A program made the translations under genes and the position numbers. The notes below the pieces were generated by a model. It searched no databases. It saw only the letters and a list, made by a program, of their open reading frames with translations, and was not told the origin of the DNA. Shown one piece after another: positions 34,624-44,055 of a stretch of 64,000 nucleotides of DNA. The stretch is from an uncultured Eggerthellaceae bacterium (lineage in GTDB: Bacteria > Actinomycetota > Coriobacteriia > Coriobacteriales > Eggerthellaceae): positions 43,623 to 107,622 of the forward strand of contig CAJUSF010000018.1 of assembly GCA_910588945.1 (NCBI GenBank), given 5' to 3'. The first letter of the stretch is position 1, and the number at the start of each line of letters is the position of its first letter.

Positions 34624-35874
34624 TCAGCATTTAAGGCTCGAACAGTAATCCTTCGTCACTATGTCGGGCTTGCTATCTGGGAACAGATGGCTGTATAGGG
34701 TGGTGAAGTATTTATCGGTCATGGATGCCATGTAGTCCACCACTATCCTGTTCGGTTCCTGCTCAAGATATTTTGCAGGATCGATCGTGCGCGACTTATT
34801 GGCGAGCTGCTTTATGTGATGACGGTAGATCGATGTTTGTTCATCGCCTGACAAAAGATCGTCGAGCAGGTGATCATACATCCTTGCGAACATCTCTTCG
34901 ACCTCGTTGGAATTGTCTTGACGAAGCCCTTCGTTGGCATAAATGATCTCATAGTTCTGTCTTTTGGCTCGCTTCAGATCGTCAAACACCTCGCGGCTCA
35001 TCGAGATCCTGTCCTTGCCGTAGCTGTTGTTCACGATGTCAACGGTTATGTTGTTGATGATCTGCGCGTTGCTAACGCCGATGATGTCGCTGTCAAAGGC
35101 ATCAAGCGAATCGATCACGCCCATCTCGAGCGCATCTTGCCGATCTTTGCCTATATAGGCGATCATGTCGCTTACGCGCACCACGCACCCTTCCAAGGTA
35201 GAAGGACGAAGCGTGCCGATAGTCTGCTCGTCTTCGTTGCATCGTCTCACAAGATCATCAAGCTCCTCGAACGTGGAGAGATTAGAGCGCTCGAGCACCT
35301 GCTGGGCGAATTCGCCGTTATGACAAAGTATCCCGTCGAGCGTTTGGAGCGAGAGGTTTCTGGGATATATCTCATCGAGAACGCGGACCGAATGTACGTT
35401 GTGGTTGAAGTAAAGCCCGGTCTTGTCGTGATAGATCTTGGACAGGAAGTTCTCGCCAGCATGCCCGAAAGGAGTATGCCCTACATCATGTCCGAGTGCG
35501 ATCGCCTCTATCAAATCCACGTTCAGGCCTAAAAGATTCCCGATCCCACGTGCGACGCGATCAACAAGCTGCACATGAAGCCCACGACGGGTAATATCGT
35601 CGTTTTCCACAAATGAAAAGACCTGTGTTTTTCCCGCGTATCTGTTATATGCAGGAACATTGATGATCTTTTCAACGTCGCGTGTGAATGCTGAGCGCGC
35701 AAGCGTGGCCCGATCGTTTTCTAGGTCCTCGCGTCGCTTGATATCCGCATCATCAAAACGATACGGACTAACACGCCCTCTCATGCGGTCCTCGCGGATA
35801 GCTTGTTCGATAGCGGGGTCTATGTTTAGATAGGGAAGCGAAGAGCTTTCTGTTTTATCGGTGTAAGTTGCCAT
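34624..35874 (-). CDS. dgt: dGTP triphosphohydrolase-like HD-domain protein
   Basis: 416 residues. The HD metal site is complete: the first His probably in the RRGLHVQLVDRVARGIG helix, His129-Asp130 in ALGHDVGHTPFGHAGE, and a later Asp in RVSDMIAYIGKDRQDALEMG. The N-terminal YNRYAGKTQVFSFVENDDIT is typical of the dGTPase/deoxyguanosinetriphosphate triphosphohydrolase family. It cleaves dNTPs to the nucleoside and triphosphate. Divergent from dnaG, a neighbour it also has in other Actinobacteria. Confidence 0.88.
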   Translation of the reverse strand: MATYTDKTESSSLPYLNIDPAIEQAIREDRMRGRVSPYRFDDADIKRREDLENDRATLARSAFTRDVEKIINVPAYNRYAGKTQVFSFVENDDITRRGLHVQLVDRVARGIGNLLGLNVDLIEAIALGHDVGHTPFGHAGENFLSKIYHDKTGLYFNHNVHSVRVLDEIYPRNLSLQTLDGILCHNGEFAQQVLERSNLSTFEELDDLVRRCNEDEQTIGTLRPSTLEGCVVRVSDMIAYIGKDRQDALEMGVIDSLDAFDSDIIGVSNAQIINNITVDIVNNSYGKDRISMSREVFDDLKRAKRQNYEIIYANEGLRQDNSNEVEEMFARMYDHLLDDLLSGDEQTSIYRHHIKQLANKSRTIDPAKYLEQEPNRIVVDYMASMTDKYFTTLYSHLFPDSKPDIVTKDYCSSLKC

Positions 35875-36036
35875 GTTCTAAGTTCCTAAATTCGCCTTGG
35901 ATCTCGGAAGTTGCAATAAGTATCATGATATCAAAGCGCGATCAGGGTGCGTCTGTTTCAGCCTAGTGACATTGATGCTAGAATCATGCTCATACAGCAA
36001 CCGGGTTTAAAGTTGATACTCGAACAGGATAATGCA

Positions 36037-37896
36037 TTGGCAAGAGGGATAAGTCAAGACGATATTCAAAAAGTGCGCGATGCCACAGATATCGTCGCGC
36101 TCATATCCGAGCGAGTTCCTTTGAAGCAACGCGGTCACGAGTTCTGGGGATGTTGCCCGTTTCATCATGAAAAGACACCATCGTTCAAGGTCGATTCTTC
36201 TTCGCAATTCTGGCATTGCTTCGGTTGCGGGGAAGGTGGCGATGTTTTTGGCTACCTTATGAAGATCGAGGATATCTCATTTCCTGAAGCCGTGCGCGAG
36301 CTTGCCGACAAGGCCCATATCGACATACAGGAAGGTGAGTATTCGGGTCCCACTCAAAACCAGAAGAAGCGTCTTCGCGATATCTGCAACGCCACGGCTG
36401 ACTTCTATCACAATCAACTGATGCGCGTGCGCTCAAAAGGAACCGATGAGGCGAGGAGGTATCTCTCGGGCAGAAAACTCGGCGGTGATATCCCGAAGAA
36501 ATGGAATCTCGGCTATGCGCCCGGTAGGAATCACCTGTTCAACCATCTTCTCTCGCTTGGCTTCAAAGCCGATGAGATGGTGCAAGCCAATGTGGTCGTG
36601 AGCAGTAGCGGCAAGTATCGCGACAGGTTCTATGAACGTGTGATGTTTCCCATCAACGACATAAGCGGCGAGTGCATCGCGTTCGGTGGGCGCATCATGG
36701 GCGACGGGCAGCCGAAATATCTCAACTCGCAAGAAACACCCATTTTCCATAAATCGCAGGTCCTCTATGGAATAGATAAGGCGAAATCCGCGATGGCCTC
36801 GACCGGCATCGCTGTTGTGTGCGAGGGATACACCGATGTCATCGCCCTTCACGAAGCAGGGATCAGAAACGCTGTTGCAACGCTTGGCACCTCGCTCACG
36901 CGCCAGCATATCCGTCTGCTATCGCGTCATGCTAGCAAGAAGCTGATCTATCTTTTTGACGGAGACGAGGCGGGTCAACGCGCCACAGAGCGCGCACTTC
37001 AATTCATAGATGATGCTATAACGCCGGAATCCGGCGCCTCAAGGCTTGAGATATGTGCGCTGTCGTTGCCTGATGGCCTCGATCCGGCGGAGTTTATAGA
37101 GGCGCGAGGTGCTGAGGCCATGAACGAGCAGCTTGAAGGCGCGCAACCCCTTCTCGCATTCGGGATCGAGCGAAGGCTTTCAAAGCATGATCTGTCCTCT
37201 GCGGAGGGGCGCTCGCGCGCTCTTGTAGATGTGCTGGATATCCTGGCTCCAATAAAGAGCTCTATACTTGCCAAGGATTATGCGGTGAAGATAGCTGGTA
37301 GGCTTCACATGCGCGAGCAGGATGTTCTCGATCAGCTTGCCACGCTTTCTGCTCCCAAGCGCTATCAATCTGAAGATGGGCGCGAAGCCTCGCGGACATC
37401 GACAGTTGCAAGGTCTGCGCCAACAGGCATCCGTCTTTCAAAGGCCGAGCAAAACAGGCTTCGCATCGAGCGCGAGTTCCTTGGGCTCGCCGCGCAGAAT
37501 CCTTTGCTTGCTATTGCGCGTGCCGATGCGCTTGAGAATACGATATGGCACGATCCGATCCACTCGGATATCGCAAAGGTCATTTTGGAGGTGCTGTCTA
37601 CAAATCTTGCTGCCAAAACAGCCGACCTGATCGATGCCGCATCATCAAAGCATCGTGTGGCTGCATCGATTCTGACAAGTGCTGCCGCTTCATCAGATTT
37701 AACGCCGGATCAGATCATGGAATATCTGGTGCATGAGCTTGCGATAGGAGATCTTGAGGAGAAGATTGCGGGTCTCAAGAGCAAGCTTGCCACACTTGAA
37801 GATGAGGGTAAGTCTGACGACGATGGGCTGTTTGCAGAGCTCGTACGCTTGCAAGCGCATCTGAACAGCGCGCGTAAATCTCGTGTTGTCAGCTGA
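36037..37896 (+). CDS. dnaG: DNA primase DnaG
   Basis: 619 residues from TTG 36037, preferred because AGGA lies seven bases upstream and it gives the usual short N-terminus before ISQDDIQKVRDATDIVALI; in-frame ATG 35986 and GTG 35947 are alternatives. The CHC2 zinc domain (CCPFHHEKTPSF, HCFGCGEGGDVFGYL) comes first. The TOPRIM RNA polymerase core follows with VVCEGYTDVIALHEAG, LGTSLTRQH and YLFDGDEAGQRA. The C-terminal helicase-binding part (about 470-619) is divergent, ending in a coiled-coil-like stretch. It makes RNA primers at the replication fork. Confidence 0.95.
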   Translation: MARGISQDDIQKVRDATDIVALISERVPLKQRGHEFWGCCPFHHEKTPSFKVDSSSQFWHCFGCGEGGDVFGYLMKIEDISFPEAVRELADKAHIDIQEGEYSGPTQNQKKRLRDICNATADFYHNQLMRVRSKGTDEARRYLSGRKLGGDIPKKWNLGYAPGRNHLFNHLLSLGFKADEMVQANVVVSSSGKYRDRFYERVMFPINDISGECIAFGGRIMGDGQPKYLNSQETPIFHKSQVLYGIDKAKSAMASTGIAVVCEGYTDVIALHEAGIRNAVATLGTSLTRQHIRLLSRHASKKLIYLFDGDEAGQRATERALQFIDDAITPESGASRLEICALSLPDGLDPAEFIEARGAEAMNEQLEGAQPLLAFGIERRLSKHDLSSAEGRSRALVDVLDILAPIKSSILAKDYAVKIAGRLHMREQDVLDQLATLSAPKRYQSEDGREASRTSTVARSAPTGIRLSKAEQNRLRIEREFLGLAAQNPLLAIARADALENTIWHDPIHSDIAKVILEVLSTNLAAKTADLIDAASSKHRVAASILTSAAASSDLTPDQIMEYLVHELAIGDLEEKIAGLKSKLATLEDEGKSDDDGLFAELVRLQAHLNSARKSRVVS

Positions 37897-38076
37897 TCTG
37901 TGCGCGTGCTGCGCAGGTTCGTGTGATTTTAAGATTCAGTTTAAGATCTTCGTTCGAAATTCTGTCAGATCACAGCATGCGTTATGGCAACAGGTCTGGA
38001 CAAAACCTCTTTGAGCATCCAAAATAGCAGCTTGGAAAATGAAACGGATGCGTGGAGCAATTAGGAGCCAAAGCAT

Positions 38077-38622
38077 ATGATGAAGATAATTGAATCGCCT
38101 GATCCGATATTGGCATCGGTGTGCGAGGAGTGCACACCGGGGGATAAAAGCCTTATCCGTATTGCCAAGCAAATGGCAAAACTGATGTATTCCAATAATG
38201 GATGCGGCATCGCTGCCCCTCAGGTAGGTCTGAATTCGAGGATGGTCGTTATCGATGTTGACTGGGATGGCGAAGATGCCTCGACGAAAAATCCTATATT
38301 TCTCGTGAACCCTGTGATCGAAGAGCTTGCGGGCGATCCTGTTATAGATGCGGAGGCCTGCCTATCATGTCCCGGGATCAGCGTTCCGGTGAAGCGTCAT
38401 CCCTTCGCTCGTGTGAGCTATTTCGATTTGGATGGCGAGCAGTGGGAGATAGAGGGCGATGGGCTTTTAGGCAGATGCCTTCAACACGAGATTGATCATC
38501 TGGACGGTCGAACTCTTTTCGAGAGCTGCATTCCAGAGGTGAAGCTCAAAGCGCTTCAGGCGTATGATCAAGCGCGCAAGATGGGAGCAAAGCCAGGTGA
38601 CACCTCAATAATGGTGAAATAG
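38077..38622 (+). CDS. def: peptide deformylase
   Basis: 181 residues with the three family motifs: GCGIAAPQVG (42-51), EACLSCP with metal ligand Cys95, and QHEIDHLDG (HEIDH 137-141, two His ligands and catalytic Glu). The second motif has Ala where EGCLS is usual. It removes the N-formyl group from nascent proteins. Two adjacent ATGs occur at 38077 and 38080; TTAGGAG lies upstream. It forms a cluster with fmt and rsmB. The 180-base gap after dnaG shows no gene. Confidence 0.95.
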   Translation: MMKIIESPDPILASVCEECTPGDKSLIRIAKQMAKLMYSNNGCGIAAPQVGLNSRMVVIDVDWDGEDASTKNPIFLVNPVIEELAGDPVIDAEACLSCPGISVPVKRHPFARVSYFDLDGEQWEIEGDGLLGRCLQHEIDHLDGRTLFESCIPEVKLKALQAYDQARKMGAKPGDTSIMVK

Positions 38623-38664
38623 CCCCGATCATCGCCATGTAGCATCAAGGAGAAGAGGGAAGAT

Positions 38665-39627
38665 ATGCGTATCGCGTTTATGGGATCGCCGGAATTTGCC
38701 GCCGATATACTTGAAGATATCCATGAAAATATGGAGATCGTTGTCGTGTATACGCGCGAGGACGCTGTTCGTTCCCGAGGAAAGCAGCTTCTGCCTACGC
38801 CCGTTAAGGTGCTCGCGCAGGCTCTCGGCATAGAGGTTCGCACTCCGAAGACGCTTCGGGATGAGGCTGAGCAGGACTATCTGCGATCGCTGGGGCTTGA
38901 TGCGATCGTGGTTGCCGCCTATGGCAGAATACTTCCTAAAGAGGTGCTTGATATCCCGCGATTCGGATGCATCAATGTGCATGCGTCTCTTCTTCCGAGA
39001 TGGCGCGGTGCGGCACCGATCGAGCGCGCTATTCTTGCAGGTGATGAGTTCGCAGGCGTTTGCATTATGCGGATGGAAGAAGGACTTGACACTGGTGATT
39101 TCTGTGTCAGTCGCTCTATCCCTATCGCCGACATGAATGCTGCTACTCTCACATCCGAGCTTGCGAGTCTTGGCGCTGTATCGCTTATCACTGCGCTTGA
39201 TCATATTGAGCACGGTTGCGCACGCTGGGTTGTGCAGGATGAAAATGAAGTCACTTATGCCTCCAAGATCGAAAAGGGAGAGCTGGATTTGTCTTGCAAT
39301 ATGGATGCAGAAGACGCGATACGATGTGTCCGCGCATCTGGTGTTGCCCATCCCGCGAAGTGCGTCGTTGCTGATCGTGTAGTCACACTCCTTGAGGCTG
39401 ATAAGGTGGATGATGTTTCTGTCATCAAGAGCACTGGCGATGTTTTGCATGCAGGAGATGTAGCCTTTGTGGGAAAGAAGCTTTACCTTATTTGCAACAA
39501 TGGCGCGCTTGTTGTGGATTCACTGAAACCAGATGGCAAATCGGCAATGGATGGCAAGGCGTTTGCGGCGGGAAATAAAGATATTCGCGAGGGTAGGGCG
39601 ACATGGAGCGGCATCGATGGTTGCTGA
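38665..39627 (+). CDS. fmt: methionyl-tRNA formyltransferase
   Basis: 320 residues. N-terminal Rossmann start MRIAFMGSPEFAADIL, formyl-transfer motif NVHASLLPRWRGAAPIERAI (about 104-123, catalytic Asn/His region with the SLLP loop) and GLDTGDFC are characteristic; the C-terminal OB-fold domain follows. It formylates initiator Met-tRNA using 10-formyl-THF. GGAGAAGAGGGAAGAT precedes ATG 38665. Its end overlaps the rsmB start by 11 bases. Confidence 0.96.
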   Translation: MRIAFMGSPEFAADILEDIHENMEIVVVYTREDAVRSRGKQLLPTPVKVLAQALGIEVRTPKTLRDEAEQDYLRSLGLDAIVVAAYGRILPKEVLDIPRFGCINVHASLLPRWRGAAPIERAILAGDEFAGVCIMRMEEGLDTGDFCVSRSIPIADMNAATLTSELASLGAVSLITALDHIEHGCARWVVQDENEVTYASKIEKGELDLSCNMDAEDAIRCVRASGVAHPAKCVVADRVVTLLEADKVDDVSVIKSTGDVLHAGDVAFVGKKLYLICNNGALVVDSLKPDGKSAMDGKAFAAGNKDIREGRATWSGIDGC

Positions 39628-41110
39628 TAAGCCGCGTGAAATGAAACCAGCAAGGGTATCTCCGGCAAGACTTGCAGCATATGAGGCGCTTTTTGCGATA
39701 GAGAAAAGAGATGCTTTCGCGCAAGACGTTATCGCCAAGACGATCGATGAGAGCAAGCTCTCCGCTCAGGATAAAGCATTCGCCACAAGGTTAGTTCTTG
39801 GAGTTGTTAGCACCAAAGGCGCGCTTGATATGATGCTGGATAAGTGTCTGAAAAGCCCTAAGGATGTCAAGGCTAATGTGCGGTGCGCGCTTCGCATTCC
39901 CATCTACGAGATGATCTATCTGGACAAACAGACGCATGCGGCGGTCGATCAAGGTGTTGAGCTCGTTGGCTATGTCGCCCCGAAAGCAAGGGGGCTGGCC
40001 AATTTCGCGCTAAGAAAGATCGCTCAGGTCAAGCCGTCGTTTCCCTTCGGAGACCCTGATGCCGACATTGATGTTCTCGCCCTTAAGGAAGGTTTTCCTG
40101 CATGGCTGGCTGCGTTTTTCGTATCGACGTTCAAATGGGATCGCGCACGTGAATTTATGGCAGCCGCCAACGAACCTGCGCCCATTTATATTGCGCTGAA
40201 CTCGCTGAAGACAGATGAGGCTGACTTCCTTGCTCAGGCCGACAAAGCTGGCATCTCGCTTAAGAGAGCGCGCATCAATGGATATGAGGTTGACGGATGT
40301 TTTGAGCTTGCGGATAGGAAAGCGGCGGCATCACGCTTTATCTTGAGCGGCATTGAGGCTGGCAAGATCTGCATCAGCGATGCCGCGGCGCAGTTGGTTG
40401 CAAATATCACGGTGAGAGCAGCGGTGGCATCTTTTGCGCATGCGAATTCTGTCGAGCGCACAGATTCTTCCCTTCAACATTGCGCCGAGCGACTGAGCAT
40501 GCTCGAGCTTTGTGCCGGCAGAGCGACAAAGACCATCCTATTGCAAAGCGATGCCGATCGACTTTTCGGCACCCAGATCTTGGATTTCACATCGTTGGAT
40601 AATGTGGGATTCAAGGTGAAGCTTCTTGCTGAGCGCGCAAAGCAATACGGCATTCATATCAAGGATGCCATCTGTGCCGATGCGACCAAGCTCGCCTCGC
40701 TTTTTCCCAACCGCACGTTTGACTGCGTGTTTCTGGATGCTCCTTGCACAGGACTCGGTACGCTGCGTCGTCATCCTGAAATCCGTTGGCGTATAGAGCC
40801 TTCCTCGATTACCGATGCAGCCGCGCTCGATTCGATGCTCCTTGCATCGGCGGCAAGCGTTGTGGCCGATGGGGGAATCTTGGTATATGCCACCTGCACC
40901 GTCACCCCGCAGGAAAACGAACAAGCGGTGTTATCGTTTCTAAAGACTGACCTCGGCCGCCACTTCAAGATCGTGCCGATAGGATCGATCCTTGATAACG
41001 GAGTAGGCGATAATGCCTCTCGAGGGCAACTGCCGTATCTACGAACATTCACTACCGAAGGTTCACCAGATTCGCATTTTTGCTGCGTTTTGAAGAGGTT
41101 ATCCGACTAA
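39617..41110 (+). CDS. rsmB: 16S rRNA m5C967 methyltransferase RsmB-like
   Basis: 497 residues from ATG 39617 (GGAG eight bases upstream); the frame is open from 39533 inside fmt. An N-terminal NusB-like RNA-binding domain (about 12-140) precedes the SAM methyltransferase. Catalytic and product-release cysteines are in DAPCTGLGTLRRHPEIRWR and YATCTVTPQENEQAV. The SAM motif I is degenerate: LELCAGRATKTI instead of the usual DxCAAPGGKT. Identity as an RsmB/NSUN-type enzyme is clear; the exact target base is inferred from domain order. Confidence 0.88.
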   Translation: MVADKPREMKPARVSPARLAAYEALFAIEKRDAFAQDVIAKTIDESKLSAQDKAFATRLVLGVVSTKGALDMMLDKCLKSPKDVKANVRCALRIPIYEMIYLDKQTHAAVDQGVELVGYVAPKARGLANFALRKIAQVKPSFPFGDPDADIDVLALKEGFPAWLAAFFVSTFKWDRAREFMAAANEPAPIYIALNSLKTDEADFLAQADKAGISLKRARINGYEVDGCFELADRKAAASRFILSGIEAGKICISDAAAQLVANITVRAAVASFAHANSVERTDSSLQHCAERLSMLELCAGRATKTILLQSDADRLFGTQILDFTSLDNVGFKVKLLAERAKQYGIHIKDAICADATKLASLFPNRTFDCVFLDAPCTGLGTLRRHPEIRWRIEPSSITDAAALDSMLLASAASVVADGGILVYATCTVTPQENEQAVLSFLKTDLGRHFKIVPIGSILDNGVGDNASRGQLPYLRTFTTEGSPDSHFCCVLKRLSD

Positions 41111-41210
41111 AATCGATAAGAGCGCTGAATCTTTGAAATATTGTTGTAACATTTCGGCGTTATCATCAATCAAATATACCTAAAACGCTATTCAACAGGG
41201 GTCATGCAAA

Positions 41211-41795
41211 ATGGAACCGAACATCAAAGAAGTTGCGAACCGTATCCATGCTCTGCGCGAAGATTCTGGTTTTACCTGCGAAGACATGGCGCAGGCGACG
41301 GGTCGCTCCGTTGAGGAATACATCGCTCAGGAATCCGGGGACGAGGATCTTTCGTTCACGTTTCTCTATAAATGCGCCGATAAGCTTGGCGTCGATGTCA
41401 TAGAGCTGCTTACGGGCGAGAATCCACATCTTACGGGCTATTCGCTCACACGCGTGAATGACGGTCTTTCCATCAAGCGCCGCGCTGGTTTCGAGTACCT
41501 GCATAAGGCGCCGCATTTTCGCCATAAGCTCGCAGAGCCGTTCTTGGTCAAAGCTCCATATCTTGAAGAGGAGCAGAACAAGCCCATTCATCTGTCCTAT
41601 CACGAAGGGCAGGAGATTGACTATGTCATTTCAGGAAAGATGCGTTTTGCCTATGAGGATCATATCGAAGAGCTTGAGGCGGGAGACCTTCTGATGTACG
41701 ACTCGTCTCGCGGCCACGGCATGATCGCTGTTGGCGGGCAGCCCTGCACGTTCATTGCTATCGTCATCAAGCCTAGCGCGGCAGAGATTATCTAG
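41211..41795 (+). CDS. XRE-type regulator with C-terminal cupin domain (copy 1)
   Basis: 194 residues. The helix-turn-helix part (about 5-65) shows VANRIHALREDSGFTCEDMA and the recognition-helix region; the cupin (about 110-190) has HEGQEIDYVISGKM and LEAGDLLMYDSSRGHGM. Such proteins sense small ligands and control neighbouring metabolic genes. It precedes acyl-CoA ligase 1 and is paralogous in layout to the protein at 46546. The 160 bases to the next gene hold no other gene. Confidence 0.85.
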   Translation: MEPNIKEVANRIHALREDSGFTCEDMAQATGRSVEEYIAQESGDEDLSFTFLYKCADKLGVDVIELLTGENPHLTGYSLTRVNDGLSIKRRAGFEYLHKAPHFRHKLAEPFLVKAPYLEEEQNKPIHLSYHEGQEIDYVISGKMRFAYEDHIEELEAGDLLMYDSSRGHGMIAVGGQPCTFIAIVIKPSAAEII

Positions 41796-41956
41796 GCGCG
41801 ACAGTCTCTTTGCGCTTTGATTTACTCAAGTGCAAAAGAACAGCTGCCAGCGCCTTATAAGATTCGATATCACTGGAGCTTTTCATGCGCAGGCTCCGAT
41901 TTCTTGAACGCAATAAGGCCAACACTGAGGCTTTGACGATACTCGAAGGATGAATC

Positions 41957-43738
41957 ATGACTAGAGAAATAAATCTTAGATATGTGGATGAAGAATACGA
42001 TGACAAGGGTGTCTTGACCAAATTTGAAGTTCATTGCGATGATGACTATAACTTCGCTTATGACATTGTGGATGATATCGCAGAAAACGACCCGGATCGC
42101 CGCGCGATGATCTGGGTGAATCCTGAGGGCGAGGAGCATATCTTTACATTTGCTGATATGAAGAAGTGGTCAGATAAGACTGCGAACTACCTTCAGGGCC
42201 TCGGTGTAAGACGCGGGGATAAAGTGCTTGTTATATTACGTCGTCACTATCAGTTCTGGTTCGTGGCAACGGCGCTTGCAAAGCTTGGTGCCGTAATGGT
42301 GCCCGCCACGTTCATGCTGAAAGAGCATGATATGACATATCGTCTGAATGAAGCGAAGATCGACTATGTCATATGCACTGATGCCGGTGATATCGCAGAT
42401 GTTGTAGATGCTGTGGTGGAACAGTGTCCCACCGTCAAGGAACTCATCCTCGTCAACGGGGGAGGCGGCGGTCTTACCGAGGCGGACGCAAACGGTGATT
42501 TTGTCTCTAAAGACGGGCTTGCGCTAGGCTGTTCGCTTTCCGGTAAAGAAGGTATCTGTGCCTTGCCGGCGAAAAGAGACGGCTGGCACGACTTCAATAC
42601 AGGCGCTCGCAACTCATCTGAGGACTTCGCACGTGTTGATACGCTCGCGCACGATCCGATGCTCATGTACTTCTCATCGGGCACGTCGGGAAACCCGAAG
42701 ATGGTGCTGCACGATAGTCTTTATTCGCTCGGGCATCTTATCACCGCTAAGCACTGGCATAATGTCGATCCCGACGGAATACACTTCACCATCGCCGATA
42801 CCGGTTGGGGAAAGGCCGTTTGGGGCAAGTATTACGGACAGTGGATCATGGAGGCTTGTGTTTTCACATATGACTTCGATCGTTTCCATGCATCTGAGAT
42901 ACTTGATCTTATCGGCAAGTACGGCATCACCACATTCTGCGCACCACCAACGATGTATCGCATGATGATGCAGGCCGATGTTGCCTCGTATGATCTGTCC
43001 ACCTTGAAGTATTCGGTTACAGCAGGCGAAGCGCTCAATCCTGATCTCTTCGAGTTTTGGCGACAAGCCACTGGTCTTACGATCTTCGAGGGCTTCGGAC
43101 AAACCGAAACTCCGCTCACCATTGGCAACCTGACGAACACAACGCCTCGTCCGGGCTCGATGGGAAAGCCCGTTCCGCTGTATAACGTAGCTATCCTTCG
43201 CGAGGATGGAAGCCGCTGCGATATAGGCGAGACCGGCGAGATCTGCATCAGCATCGATCCGCATCCGGCTGGCATCATGATGGAGTACTACCTCGATCCG
43301 GAAAAGACGGCATCTGCTATGCATGATGGCTGGTACCACACCGGAGACACTGCTTGGGTCGATGAGGATGGGTATTTCTGGTATGTTGGCAGAAATGATG
43401 ACGTCATCAAGTCGAGTGGATATCGCATCGGTCCTTTTGAGATCGAGAGCGTTATGCTCGAGCATCCGGCGGTGCGTGAGGTGGCGGTCACAGGTGTCCC
43501 CGATGAGCTTCGCGGATCAGCGGTGAAGGCCACAGTCGTGCTCGCTGACGGTTTCGAGGGTACAGACGAGCTCACCTCAGAGCTTCAAAGTTGGGTAAAG
43601 GATCAGACGGCGCCCTACAAATATCCGAGGATCATTGATTATGTCAGCGAGCTGCCGCGTACCGTCAACGGAAAGATCAGGCGGGTTGCCATACGCGAAA
43701 GCGATAAGGAAGCAGTTGTGACCGAGGGCTTGGTATAA
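41957..43738 (+). CDS. AMP-forming acyl-CoA synthetase (copy 1)
   Basis: 593 residues, ANL superfamily, most like medium-chain/aryl acyl-CoA ligases rather than acetyl-CoA synthetase. P-loop YFSSGTSGNPKMV (about 232-244), GFGQTET (A5), GWYHTGDTAW (A7), GRNDDVIKSSGYRIGPFEIE (A8) and the C-terminal Lys in PRTVNGKIRR (A10). It activates a carboxylic acid with ATP and CoA, or may run backwards to make ATP from acyl-CoA. ATG 41957 has AAGGATG upstream. It precedes the four-subunit oxidoreductase genes. Confidence 0.9.
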   Translation: MTREINLRYVDEEYDDKGVLTKFEVHCDDDYNFAYDIVDDIAENDPDRRAMIWVNPEGEEHIFTFADMKKWSDKTANYLQGLGVRRGDKVLVILRRHYQFWFVATALAKLGAVMVPATFMLKEHDMTYRLNEAKIDYVICTDAGDIADVVDAVVEQCPTVKELILVNGGGGGLTEADANGDFVSKDGLALGCSLSGKEGICALPAKRDGWHDFNTGARNSSEDFARVDTLAHDPMLMYFSSGTSGNPKMVLHDSLYSLGHLITAKHWHNVDPDGIHFTIADTGWGKAVWGKYYGQWIMEACVFTYDFDRFHASEILDLIGKYGITTFCAPPTMYRMMMQADVASYDLSTLKYSVTAGEALNPDLFEFWRQATGLTIFEGFGQTETPLTIGNLTNTTPRPGSMGKPVPLYNVAILREDGSRCDIGETGEICISIDPHPAGIMMEYYLDPEKTASAMHDGWYHTGDTAWVDEDGYFWYVGRNDDVIKSSGYRIGPFEIESVMLEHPAVREVAVTGVPDELRGSAVKATVVLADGFEGTDELTSELQSWVKDQTAPYKYPRIIDYVSELPRTVNGKIRRVAIRESDKEAVVTEGLV

Positions 43739-43833
43739 TTCTGCCATCCATTGAGTTCATAGTAGCCAAGCTGCATCGCGAGGTGTAGCTTGCGTTTATT
43801 TGGGTCAATTCAGATAACAGAGGAGAAAAGAGC

Positions 43834-44055
43834 ATGGCTAAAGGAAAAGTCATCGTGGATGAGGGCTTTTGCAAAGGTTGCGGCCTTTGCGTCGATGTGT
43901 GTCCCACCCACATTCTCGAGCTGGATCCGGAGGTGTTCACAAGCAAGGGTTATCACCCTGCGCATTGCATCGACGAGGCTCGCTGCACCGGTTGCGCTAC
44001 CTGCGCGCTTGTGTGTCCGGATGTGGCGATAACCGTCTACAGGGAGGTGCGATAG
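43834..44055 (+). CDS. korD: 2-oxoacid:ferredoxin oxidoreductase, ferredoxin-like delta subunit
   Basis: 73 residues with two 4Fe-4S binding motifs, CKGCGLCVDVCP and CTGCATCALVCP. It carries electrons from the TPP subunit to external ferredoxin. The stop is followed at once by the alpha subunit ATG. Order delta-alpha-beta-gamma is that of Kor/Vor operons. The symbol assumes the Kor name; Vor is equally possible. Confidence 0.9.
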   Translation: MAKGKVIVDEGFCKGCGLCVDVCPTHILELDPEVFTSKGYHPAHCIDEARCTGCATCALVCPDVAITVYREVR